Assembly: GCA_905221605.1 (NCBI GenBank)
Contig: CAJNDS010002848.1
Span: forward strand, 1-62,000
Direction: 5' to 3'
DNA from: Symbiodinium natans
Lineage: Eukaryota; Sar; Dinophyceae; Suessiales; Symbiodiniaceae
DNA: 62,000 nucleotides
Shown: piece by piece, positions 9,730 to 19,393 of the stretch
How the letters are laid out: each line of letters starts with the position of its first letter
How positions within the stretch are numbered: the first letter of the stretch is position 1
The notes under the pieces: generated by a model
What the model was told of the DNA's origin: nothing
Database searches by the model: none
The model's input: only the letters and a program-made list of their open reading frames with translations
Translations under genes and position numbers: made by a program

Positions 9730-10070
9730 CACGCAGTCCCAGGATCGAGATTCCCTTGCTCGGGCCCACCTGTCTGTCCCAGGCCACCCGGTTGTGATTC
9801 CGAGCCCAGGGCCGCCAGAAGGTTCTCCCATCGCTCCGCCACACGATCGGAACCTCGCCTGAGGAGTTGGGGATGTTGGGGCCCCCCCCCCATTCGGTCT
9901 CTCTCTGGGGTCTGAGGAAGGAGACTGTTAAGACTGTTAAGACTGCTAAGATCTCATCCAGGTTGGTCCAAGCCACCGTTACTGTGCTGCAGGACCAAGT
10001 GTCTGCCATCAATGTCGGCCAATCGCCAGTCGTCCCCAAATTGAATGAATCGATCTCCCATGGGAAGACT
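9730..10070 (-). CDS. Module 1, split by a short intron
   Basis: The first part (about 10070-9955) encodes MGDRFIQFGDDWRLADIDGR and HLVLQHSNGG. The second (about 9866-9730) encodes EVPIVWRSDGRTFWRPWARN and VGPSKGISILG, matching the second half of later modules. The 90-bp interval between them contains tandem AAGACTGTT-like words and a run of nine C at about 9882-9890. Exact splice sites were not determined. Confidence 0.5.
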
Positions 10071-10261
10071 CGGGCACGTGCTGTCAGAGACCCTCAGGAC
10101 CAGAGAATCCCAACACAATACCAACACAACAGCGCACAAAGGACTGGCAAAGAAAATCAGCGAAGATGAGATGAGCCCTCCTTCAGCGTGACAGGCGTGG
10201 AAACCAAAAAGGCCTTTAGAATCTTTAGAACGCTAAAAAACGTTCAGACCGTTAAGCTAGA

Positions 10262-10800
10262 CAGCTCCAAGAGTCTTCGTGTCGGTGCTCGTGACTTGTT
10301 CTGGTAGCGGAATCTCTTCCCCAGGTGGAGGGCCCCTGCCGGCGTACTTGCACCCAAGCTCTGCTGCGCATTGTGCAGAGTCGAAGCCGGGAGTCTTGTA
10401 GACCTCCTTGCAGAAGAGCTTCTCGGGCGGCAGCAGCTGAATCGACGGAAGGCTCGGGATGAGCCCTATGATTGCGGATGCTGCAGCTTGAGCCGCGTCC
10501 ATGATCGTTTGCGTCACCGCACTGGCACCCGGAATGCACTGGACTGGCCCAGTCATGATTTTCATCATGGCCGCGGCACCAATCATTACGGCCTTCGTGA
10601 TCTCATCCATGATAAACCGGCTGTTGAGTTGATCTTTGAAGATAGCTGGCAGTGCGAAGCCCGTGATGTCGACGTCGGCATAGAAGTTCAGGGCGGCCGC
10701 TCCGCACATCTCCAGTGGTGGCGATGTCATGCTCGAGCTCGAGTTTGAAAACGATCCGGCAGAGGCATGAGCAGACTCCTGGACGAAGAACATGCCATGG
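10262..10800 (-). CDS. Exon of the PA14/module gene, Ala-rich helical segment
   Basis: An open minus-strand stretch encodes MCGAAALNFYADVDITGFAL, then FIMDEITKAVMIGAAAMMK, IPGASAVTQTIMDAAQAAAS and FCKEVYKTPGFDSAQCAAEL. It resembles the first exon of this gene (14.2-15.2 kb) in mixing Cys-Gly strands with Ala-rich hydrophobic helices. It lies between the beta-rich exons and the module exons on the same strand. No known family was recognised. The upstream border is approximate; the residues before MTSPP look less protein-like. Confidence 0.5.
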
Positions 10801-11624
10801 CCCGAACTGAAGCTCCTCAGCAGGCCCGAAGAAACACGACATTCGGCGTTTCTCAAGATCTCAAGAAGATGAAATGAACTGAGGGCTGAAAGCTAAAGCA
10901 ACACAACTCTTCTGGAACAAGCCATGGCTTCAGCGTGCCCTGGGCTTTGGCCTCGGCATGGACCATAGGCCTAAGGTCAGACGAAGATGTCTGGGTTGTC
11001 GTGAGCAAGTTCTCAGGCTTAAGGAACTCTAGGGATCTGAAGGATCAGGGGGTTCACACTCGTGGATCGGTCTTGGGTTGAGGGCTCCGGCTTTGGCATA
11101 GTTTTCCGAGAGCCTGCCTGAAGGTGACAGGAATACCCGGCACGGGCCATATCGTGAGCACCGGTCCGACACTCCTTACGTGATGCTGAGGCAGTAGGGT
11201 TAGGGTAGGGTCTCCTTCGCGTTTTAGGGAGCTACAGAAAGAGTTCACAACAAAAAGGAGGCTACATGCGACATGTTTTTGACAAGCCTGAGGCTTGGAA
11301 TGTATCAACAGGCCAACAGGGCTCTTGTTCTAAAGGAAATAATCCTCAACATTCCAGTTTTCCATCTGCTGGAGCTCAACCTCACAATTTGCCACAACAC
11401 TTGCTTGTTTCTACAAGTCTAGACGGGGCTAGTGCTTAATCGCTGCCTCAATGATCCCGATGCTCACCCGTGCGGATGCTGTAGCACTGGCTCCGATCGC
11501 AAAACCTTCACTATGTGAGATCGATGGGCTCTTCATATCCACAGAGGCTTCGCCACTCCTCGGATGTATTTAGGGCTTGGGTTTGCGGGCTTCCTTGAAA
11601 CATAACCCAGATGCCTCCTCTCAC

Positions 11625-11815
11625 CTCTCAACGAGTCCAAAGTTCTTTGTGACACGCACTGTGCCTTCGACTTTGAAGTCCGCTTCGCTACTCACTTCGA
11701 CCGTTCCCGTGAGTATGCCGTTCAACTTCAGCTCTGCAACCATCTGCAGCATGATTACGATGCAGAATTTGCCGCCACAGATGACCTTCTTCTTGGGAGG
11801 ATCGGGAAATCCTCG
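11625..11815 (-). CDS. Beta-rich exon with ICGG motif
   Basis: Encodes KKKVICGGKFCIVIMLQMV, then LTGTVEVSSEADFKVEGTVR. The alternating Val/Thr/Glu pattern suggests beta strands. The C-G-G motif recurs in the exons at 13.1-13.2 kb (HCGGNVRVEF) and 14.4 kb (CDCEGGSHVEV), suggesting a repeated small extracellular domain. Family unknown; borders approximate. Confidence 0.4.
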
Positions 11816-11989
11816 CATGGCCTGCTGGGAACAGCAAGTATGATCTCACCGTTCAGATGTGACAGTAATCGTCATGAAATTGCAAGTTATAATTCACCTC
11901 AGCTGTGATGATACGAAAACAAGGATCAGCAAGACAACCATCCGAATCATCGTCATCATCAGCAACACCACAACCAGCATCATCATCAC

Positions 11990-12147
11990 TATCATCGCTA
12001 TAAGCAGCAATGGAAGCGGCATTTTGCCTCTTTCTTTCCGGTGCCTTGAAGGAGCAGCTGCCTTGTGCCTTGACAAGCGCTTGAACGGATGCGCGCACCA
12101 TCCCTTTGATGGTGAACTCGGTCGTTCCTGTGCTGTGTCTGCAGACT
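11990..12147 (-). CDS. Short exon candidate (STGTTEFTIKGMVRASVQ)
   Basis: After an acceptor-like GAGTCTGCAG the minus strand encodes STGTTEFTIKGMVRASVQAL, then VKAQGSCSFKAPE. The strand-like composition and single Cys fit the neighbouring exons. Downstream, the run of Asp codons (GATGAT trinucleotide repeats at about 11930-11990) is probably intron or low-complexity sequence. Confidence 0.35.
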
Positions 12148-12199
12148 CTGGGAACATGCATTCGTGGGCTCACATGATAGCGTTGTTACTAAAACAAAG

Positions 12200-12361
12200 C
12201 AAGGTGGCACCAGCACAGTAAACCAATGGTGGCACTGTTTTGGAGCACAGGAAACAAGCAACATGCTCAAACTCTGCCCAATCGCCGCTGCCATAGACCG
12301 TCATGGTCACGTCTGGTTTAAACTGGGCAACGGTGTCGAGAGCAACCTTGGATAGCAAAGG
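12200..12361 (-). CDS. Short exon candidate (TVAQFKPDVTMTVYGSG)
   Basis: Following TATCCAAG, the minus strand encodes VALDTVAQFKPDVTMTVYGS, then GDWAEFEHVACF. It looks like one or two beta strands of an extracellular domain and lies in register with the other minus-strand exons of this gene. The donor side is not resolved; the open frame beyond ACFL has no recognisable content. Confidence 0.35.
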
Positions 12362-12756
12362 ATGGCAACACATCTGCAAATGTCAGTTTTCATCAAGCTA
12401 ACGATGACGACGGCTGAAGATGATTCAAGCCGCTGACTGTACCACACAAACTTAGTTTACTCTTCCATACTGAGGAAAGCGTGCTGTTTACTATGGGTCT
12501 GCCCTCCTCTTGCAACCTGAGGCACGTCCAACGCCGACTCACAGGAGCCTTTCATGGTCATGAAAGTTTCCAAGCGAGACCGTGAATAGTGTCTCAGGTT
12601 TAGGACTTAGGTGAACAAGAACAAAACAGAATTTGGATCAAAGAACCCATCCGCAAGGTTCAACGTAAAAAAACAATCTAAACATGATCACAAAAGAGAA
12701 CCAAGCTGCAATGCTTCAAAGGGCAAGGGGTGGGAGGCCAGGAACGCATGCTTCCA

Positions 12757-13042
12757 TTCCTTCCTTCCTTTTTTCCTTCCCTCCTTTCTCCCTCACTTCT
12801 TCCTTCTTTTCTTCCTTCATTCCTTTCTCCCTCGCTTCTTCCTTCCTTCCTTCCTTCCTTCCTTCCTTCCTTTCTTCCTTGATTTCTTCCTCCCTCCTTC
12901 CCTCCTCCTTCCCTCCTCCTGCCCTCCTCCTTCCCTCCTCCTTCCCTCCTCCTTCCCTCCTCCTTCCCTCCTCCTTCCCTCCTCCTTCCCTCCTCCTTCC
13001 CTCCTCCTTCCCTCCTTCCTTCCTTCCTTCCTCCCTGCTTTC
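12757..13042. repeat. Polypyrimidine tract (CTTC)n and (CCTCCTTC)n
   Basis: About 285 bp of almost pure C/T: first TTCC/CTTC tetranucleotides, then a regular 9-bp unit (cctccttcc) repeated about a dozen times. Both strands read open in several frames as an artefact. On the minus-strand transcript it would be a purine-only block, apparently within an intron. Such mirror tracts can adopt triplex (H-DNA) structures. Confidence 0.9.
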
Positions 13043-13059
13043 TGGGAGTTTAGTAAGCG

Positions 13060-13246
13060 AGACTGTCCATGGTGAGAAATTTTCAGGCATAGAGAGACTG
13101 AGCCCGTGGTTGCCAATACGTTGCTATCTACGGCTCGGAAGCTTGGGTCAGACAGGTCTGCCATCCTCACAATCTCAAAACGCAAGCTCCAACCCTTGTT
13201 CCGGAACATGTTTGCAATGCCAAACGTGAATTCAACTCTGACGTTG
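13060..13246 (-). CDS. Beta-rich exon with HCGG motif
   Basis: After GGTGAAG, the minus strand encodes HCGGNVRVEFTFGIANMFR, then NKGWSLRFEIVRMADLSD and ATTGSVSLC. The C-G-G opening and alternating strand pattern match the exons at 11.7 and 14.4 kb. It is interrupted downstream by the polypurine tract, taken as intron. Assignment to the gene starting at 15165 rests on strand, position and the shared motif. Confidence 0.45.
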
Positions 13247-14232
13247 CCTCCACAGTGCCTTCACCTACCCGGACATTCACAGCAGAAACCTCGTGGTCCA
13301 AGCAACCAAACCCGGTAGGCCGATCCGACGCACCGAACCCGAAGCCCTAAGCGTCTTCGACGCCAAACCCCGCAATGCTGAGCCCCTGTTCATGGATTTA
13401 TCTTCAGTTACCAGGATCGGGATCTATTGACAGCAGTATGGTTTCTTCGTTATTGTAACTGAAGTGAGTTCCTCAAACCCTAAATCCTAAACCGAAACCC
13501 TGCAATGGAGAGGCCAGGGCACCCTTAGACCCTGACGTGGTCTTGTCCTTCAATGCCTCGGAGCTTTTCAAGCGTTGGCCTTCCATCCTTGTCAGTCCGA
13601 GGGGAACTTGGAGACTTCGGTTTAGGGGACTCAGAGAATTGGGCCCTAAACCTTAAGCCGTTCACGGCTTTGAGGGTTGAGCGGCTTCAGGGAACGAGGG
13701 TTTTCTGTTTGTCGGGCTGTGGGAGGCGCCAACGCGTACATCGCAAGGTTCGCGGGGACTTTGGTCGTAGAGGGCATGAAGGCTGAACCACCCCTAAAAA
13801 ACCAAACCCCACATTTCTGCTTCAAGAAAGCAACAACATCGGAGATGGTCTCCGTTGACCTACGACAAAGCGCGACACGGGAAGTGTGTGCTGCAAAGTC
13901 TGTTCTCGAAAGGCCTCGCAACTAATGCAAACCCCAGGTGAATTGGCCCCTCCCTTAGCCGATTATGCTCAGCGAGGCAAAATCAAGATCTGCCCTCCTG
14001 TTGCGACACAAAAATGGTGATTAAGCTCAAAGCGGCTGCGACGCGTGAGCAGACAGCTTTAAAAAAAACTTGGTACACTTCTCGATTTGCCGATTTTGCT
14101 GGGGATCCTAATTTTCAGGCCTTAAAGGGGGATGATTCATCAAGGTTCTGCAGTCGAGGCTCTTGTAGGCTTGTGCGAACTCATCTCCGGGCAGAATCGC
14201 AAAACCTCATGTGTTGTAAACGAAAGTTCAAA
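13247..14232. other. Probable intron, no exon recognised
   Basis: No motif seen. One open minus-strand stretch (13646-13921) has no recognisable feature and overlaps an equally long plus-strand stretch. CCTAAACC words occur near 13465-13500. The simplest reading is an intron between the first exon and the HCGG exon. Confidence 0.4.
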
Positions 14233-15165
14233 TTACGGTTGATGCCACCAACTGTGTGTGTCAATGGTCCCTTTGAGCCCGATACCTTCTGAAGTCTTGC
14301 CGTTCATGTCATTCTTGGGGACGGCTCGCACCCCGAAACCTTTGGAAAAGTCAGCTGTTTTCTCGAAGACACACCTCACGGAAAACTTATCCGTCGAGAC
14401 TTCGACATGGCTGCCACCCTCACAGTCGCACTGGTCACCAATCAGCACCGAACACAAAGACAGCGAATCGGAAAGACAGCTGACAAACTTCTTGATCTGC
14501 TCCCAGGCTGCAGAGGCCAAGCCTGCGGCCAACGGCCCAAGCTTTTGAATCTCCCCACCGAGTGCCGCAGCCTTGTCCGCGATGAACTTGCCAACCTTGC
14601 TGGAAAGCTTTGCCCCTTCCTCCAGGGACCTTGTTGCATGATCCAGTGCCGTCCCTGCAAGATGAACGCTGGTAGCTGCCACCATCTCTCCTACATCGAC
14701 TGCTGCATTCATGGCACCTACCGCCACGTTGCCGATGCTACTCGCGGCATCCTGGATATCATCGGGTAAGCTTTCGTACGTGGTCTCTGCGACTTCTACA
14801 ACATGGTTCCCGACAACGATGGCCGCATTGCCAATGGCGCTGCCTATCTTCATGCCTGCTGAAACAACGTCTCCAAAGAACTTCGCTGAGACCACGGCGT
14901 CGAGCTCCTCGTCAGCACTTGAGAAATTGGTGCCCACCGAGATCTTCGAGCGAGAGGAGCGGGCCACGAGGGCAGTCTGCACTGCCATCTCGGACCCGTT
15001 GAGGTCGTGCTTTGCATGTGAAAGGTACGCAGAATGCACGGCAACCGACGCCGATGAGTTGGTGGTCAACTCCTGCACTACTTTCATAGCTGAAGACAAG
15101 GAGAATGTGGTCCAAATCAGGACCCACGATGGCCATCGCCAAAAGAATTGCTTCATTTTGCACAT
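14233..15165 (-). CDS. First exon: secreted protein with Ala/Gly-rich helices
   Basis: The start is taken at Met 15165, or Met 15156 three codons later. Either is followed by FFWRWPSWVLIWTTFSLSS, a basic-hydrophobic-small pattern typical of a signal peptide. The open frame extends 49 codons upstream with no such pattern, so the internal Met is preferred. The mature part has an N-terminal Ser/Asn-rich stretch, then about 170 residues of Ala/Gly/Val-rich amphipathic helix with two related blocks (IGSAIGNAAIVVGNHVVEVA and IGNVAVGAMNAAVDVG). A Cys cluster (CLSDSLSLCSVLIGDQCDC) then leads into a beta-rich tail. The exon ends near 14233; GT words at 14250 and 14234 are donor candidates. No family was recognised. 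Secretion or surface location is inferred from the signal peptide and the PA14 domain downstream. Confidence 0.6.
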   Translation of the reverse strand: MCKMKQFFWRWPSWVLIWTTFSLSSAMKVVQELTTNSSASVAVHSAYLSHAKHDLNGSEMAVQTALVARSSRSKISVGTNFSSADEELDAVVSAKFFGDVVSAGMKIGSAIGNAAIVVGNHVVEVAETTYESLPDDIQDAASSIGNVAVGAMNAAVDVGEMVAATSVHLAGTALDHATRSLEEGAKLSSKVGKFIADKAAALGGEIQKLGPLAAGLASAAWEQIKKFVSCLSDSLSLCSVLIGDQCDCEGGSHVEVSTDKFSVRCVFEKTADFSKGFGVRAVPKNDMNGKTSEGIGLKGTIDTHSWWHQP

Positions 15166-15312
15166 GGAGAAATGCAAACGTTCAACGTTTGCACGACCGA
15201 TGGAAGACCTGTGCGCTGGAGCCAAGCAAAGGCGTTCGATCAAGTTCCGCGAAACTTCGTTCACGCAAGCTCGGTTAGGTTCAATTCTCAAGATGGGATT
15301 TGTGCGAGGCAC

Positions 15313-17880
15313 ACTGGGTGCAACAGTGGGGAAAGTCTTCTGTACAAACGAACACCCTATTCATTCAGAAAAAGAACCGATAAAGTGCCAAAGGCTCAGT
15401 TTTAACTCAACGAAAGATACAAAACAAACAATTTCATTTGCGCAACCCAACCACATCGCTCGGTTGTGGCAGGCTAGACGATTCCCTGATTTGTTTCGTG
15501 GAGGGCTGAACAATTGAAGCCCAAGTGTCGGAAGAATGCCAAATTTGGGGGTGTCAGCTTCTGTTAAGTCCGGATATCCTCACGAAACGCCACCCCTTAT
15601 CCGACAAGCTCCCCAGCTTGTCAGTTCATGCAGCAACTAGCTTGCAGTTGGTGTTAAGGGTTTCTCAAGCATGTCCCTGCTGATTCCGACATTTTTCTCC
15701 GGCTTGGTCGGATTCTGCGGGTGTTGCCCTTGCTTCTTGCAGCTGGATTTATTCCAAAACAGGTTAAGCCATAAGCCATGTGCATCAAGAGGGATTTTCC
15801 ATTTTGCACAGAGGGCTTGAGAGTGAACATGGTGACTATACACGATCACATGAGTTAGCAAAAAACGGGCGGAACAATGGCTTGCAATTTTCGCTGGCTT
15901 AGGGTCGTTTCTCGTCCAAACGGTGATCGTCGGCCTGCGTCGCTTTGGCTACGGCTCTTGGCTTGCAAGGCCACTCAGGATCTTCAGGGTTGTCACTGAG
16001 AGGTGGATTCGGAGTTGGGGTTCAGAATTCCGGATTGACGCTGAAAAATGGCCTCTGCAATGCATCACGCAAACCCTCGGACAGAGCATTAGTTTTTTCA
16101 GCACGGTCGACCAAGAATGCCTGGAAACCACGAATCATCCAAGTCGCCGGCCTAGCCAGGTGTTTTGCTAACTAGTTGTGATGGGCTAGGGCGAATTTTC
16201 AAGGTTTCAGATTCCGGACCAAGAACCCCCAAAACAAAACAACAATGAAACTCTAGGCAAAGCAAGGCCTAATTCCCCGCGATGAACCCAGATTAAGAAC
16301 TTGTACGAACATGTTGGACAGTTTCAGCTGTATGCCATGAACGATATACGATATAGCCACGACTGGCCGCACCTCTCTTCATGGAGGTTTCTATAGCTCA
16401 CAAGAAGCCAAGAGCCTTTAATTTTTTTTGAAGCGGACCCCCCTTTACCACATCAGCAGCACAGTGGGCCAGTCTATTGCGACAGAGACAACTACTTTGA
16501 GAGTCAAACTGTACAAGCCAGCGAGCGTACAAGAAGTCGTGACTACAAAGAAGCAACCGCTAGCGCAGAAGCCCTTATTGCAAAACTACTTAACGCAAGG
16601 CCAGCAAGGTGAGACCAATGCAAACAAGAAACTACCGGCACCAATCACTCAGCTGCCCGTCACCCATAGCAATGCTGCGCCACGTCTGGTACAGACATTA
16701 AGCGAAAGTATGGGTAGGCCGTAAGGCAAGGAACCTCCCTCACCTAAACTGCCCAACGCGTCCGAGGGACAGTCCCCACACAAGCGCCTGGGCAGCATAG
16801 CACTCAGCACACCCTCTGGCAGCTAGGTTGGCAACTGTGTGAATGCACAGAGAGTTGAGACCAAAGACTTGTTTTAGCAGGATAGCCCTCACAGCACGCG
16901 GATGCGTGCTATGAGGGCAGAAACCCCGCTGCGTTGCTCGACCTGCAGGGTCCGTGTTCTGCAAGTGACGCAGTTTAAAGATGCATGTAACTTAACTCCC
17001 TGCACAGCAGCCGGTTTTCACTATCAGACCATTAAGGACGAAGGCTGGCGCTGTTGGTTACAAGCGCGCCAGGCAGTTGCGCCGCAAAACGTGTTCCTGT
17101 GAAAAGCAGAGCACTCGCACAGTTCTTTTCGCAAGTCGCACTTGAGCCAAACACCGTGGTGTTCAGCTGGACTGTCCAATGTCAGCAGAAAGCTCTCTCC
17201 AAGAGTTCAGGTCTCAAGGCTTACAAATTCCGTCAAACTTTGCTAAACAAAGGAGGAAAACAAAAGAAACATGCAAAACCTTTGGGGATTGCTTCAGGAC
17301 TTCAAGTCTGTCTCAAAACCAACAGCATGCACTCACCATGCCTCAGTCAGGTTCCCAACGCACACGTAACGGTACGAACGACGTGGGCATGCACACGGAG
17401 TGAGTAACTGCAAAGGTCTGTCCCTCAGAGCTTCACACGCACTGCTTCAAGGCTTTGCACAGCAAGCTCAGTGCTCTCCAAACTCATCACGGGGAACTGA
17501 ACCAAACGTCATGCCATGCCAAAACAAGTTCTTGCCATGCCAAAACAAAGCTCTTGCAAAGACATGCCACTGTAGGACAGCTTCTGTACTGCCAACAACT
17601 AGGCACACCAAGGAAAGCGTAAACTTTTCTTTCCGAGCGGGCAAAACGGTCGCAGCTCCAAGGCTAGGTGAAAAGGAAAAACTACCAGGACACCGATCTA
17701 CAGCAGAGATTACCTGCCTACAGAAAGTGTCGCCCCGCCACCCGCAGGTAACGGAGCAAAACTGCTGCACGCGAGTCAAGCTGGACCAGGTGTCAAGTGC
17801 CAAAGCGCAGATGCCGAGAGAGCCACGAATTCAACGGGCATGCAGGCAAGTCCCGGCATCCTCCTTCACAGCACTGATGC
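15313..17880. other. No recognisable gene (15.3-17.9 kb)
   Basis: Open stretches are short and lack motifs. Noted: an A/T-poor T8 run at about 16421-16430 followed by CATCAGCAGCACAGTGGGCC, which recurs at 28.6 kb, and a small direct duplication of ttgccatgccaaaacaa at about 17510-17550. Confidence 0.5.
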
Positions 17881-17886
17881 CAACGC

Positions 17887-19393
17887 TCAAGAACTCCAAG
17901 CTATGGTAGAAGATGCTCCGAAGCTCAAGGACTGCAAGCTGCCAGGCAAGGCCACATTCTCCAAGCTCTCGTTGAATTCATATCCGAAGCTCAAGGACTG
18001 CAAGCTGCCAGGCAAAGCCACGTTCTCCAAGCTCTGGCTGGAACACACTTCTACGCTCAAGTAGAGCAAGCTGCCAGGCAAGGCCACATTCTCCAAGCCA
18101 TAGTAGAAACATGCCCCGAAGCTCAAGGAGCGCAAGCTGCCAGGCAAGGTCCCCCAATCTCCCAGGTCTGTATGAAGCAGTCTCCGAACCTCAAAGACTG
18201 CAACCCGCCTGGCAAAACCACATTCTCCAAGCTCTGGTTGAAACACTATCCAACGCTTAAGGAATGCAAGCGGCCAGGCACGGCCACCCAGGAAAGGCCA
18301 CATTCTCCAAGCTCTGGTTGAAGCAATGCCCGAAGCTCAAGGACTGCAAGCTGCCAGGCAACGCCACTTTCTCCAAGCTCCCGTTAGGCAACGCCACTTT
18401 CTCCAAGCTCCCGTTGAATCGTATCCGAAGCCCGAAGCTCAAGGACTGCAAGCTGCCAGTCAAGCCCCATTTTCCTAGCTCTGGTTGAAATCGAATACGA
18501 AGCTCAAGGACAGCAAGCTGCCAGGCAAAGCCACATTCTCCAAGCTATGGTAAAAACATGCCCCGAAGCTCAAGGAGTGCAAGCTGCCAGGCAAGGTCAG
18601 CTCTGTATGAAGCAGTGTCCGAACCTCAAAGACTGCAACCCGCCTGGCAAAACCACGTTCTCCAAGCTCTGGTTGAAACACTATCCAACGCTCAAGGAAT
18701 GCAAGCGGCCAGGCACGGCCACATTCTCCAATCTCTGGTTAAAAGCGAATCCGAAGCTCAAGGACTGCAAGCTGCCAGTCAAGGCCCCATTCTCCTAGCG
18801 CTGGTTGAAATCGAATACGAAGCTCAAGGACAGCAAGCTACCAGGCAAGGCCACATTCTCCAAGCTCTGCATGAAATGATGTCCGAAACTCAAGGACTGC
18901 AAGCTGCCAGGAAAGGCCACATTCTCCAAGCTCTGGTTGAAGCAATGCCCGAAGCTCAAGGACTGCCAGCTGCCAGGCAACGCCACGTTCTCCAAGCTCC
19001 CGTTGTATCCGAAGCCCGAAGCTCAAGGACTGCAAGCTGCCAGGCAAAGCCACGTTCTCCAAGCTCTGGCTGGAACACACTTCTAAGCTCAAGGACTGCA
19101 AGCTGCCAGGCAAAGCCACATTCTCCAAGCTATGGTACAAACATGCCCCGAAGCTCAAGGAGCGCAAGCTGCCAGGCAAGGTCACAATGAGCTCTGTATG
19201 AAGCAGTGTCCGAACCTCAAAGACTGCACCCGCCTGGCAAAACCACATTCTCCAAGCTCTGGTTGAAACACTATCCAACGCTCAGCCATTCTCCAATCTC
19301 TGGTTAAAAGCGAATCCGAAGCTCAAGGACTGCAAGCTGCCAGTCAAGGCCCCATTTTCCTAGCTCTGGTTGAAATCGAATACGAAGCTGAAG
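17887..19393 (-). repeat. 66-bp tandem array encoding FNIP/LRR-type repeats
   Basis: About 21 copies of a 66-bp unit. On the minus strand each reads approximately S-L-E-N-V-A-L-P-G-S-L-Q-S-L-S-F-G-x-x-F-N-Q, a 22-residue leucine-rich repeat of the FNIP type (Pfam FNIP, known mainly from Dictyostelium). The frame is lost several times: unit lengths vary, stops occur, and GELGECGLAWQLAVLE-like shadows appear in other frames. As written it cannot be one protein, so it is a decayed gene fragment or a source of expanded repeats. FNIP proteins are thought to be cytoplasmic LRR proteins; the function here is unknown. The array ends exactly where copia RNase H sequence begins. Confidence 0.75.

Noticed and set aside
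12611-13229. Open frames on both strands across the CTTC tract
   Set aside because: Pure pyrimidine/purine sequence lacks stops; only the HCGG part at 13.06-13.25 kb looks like protein.
18558-19190. Plus-strand frame CPKLKDCKLPGKATFSKL repeats
   Set aside because: It is the reverse strand of the FNIP array; the minus-strand reading matches a known repeat family and this one does not.
17887-19393. CRISPR-like array
   Set aside because: Units are 66 bp, contiguous and without unique spacers, and they encode FNIP-like repeats on one strand.
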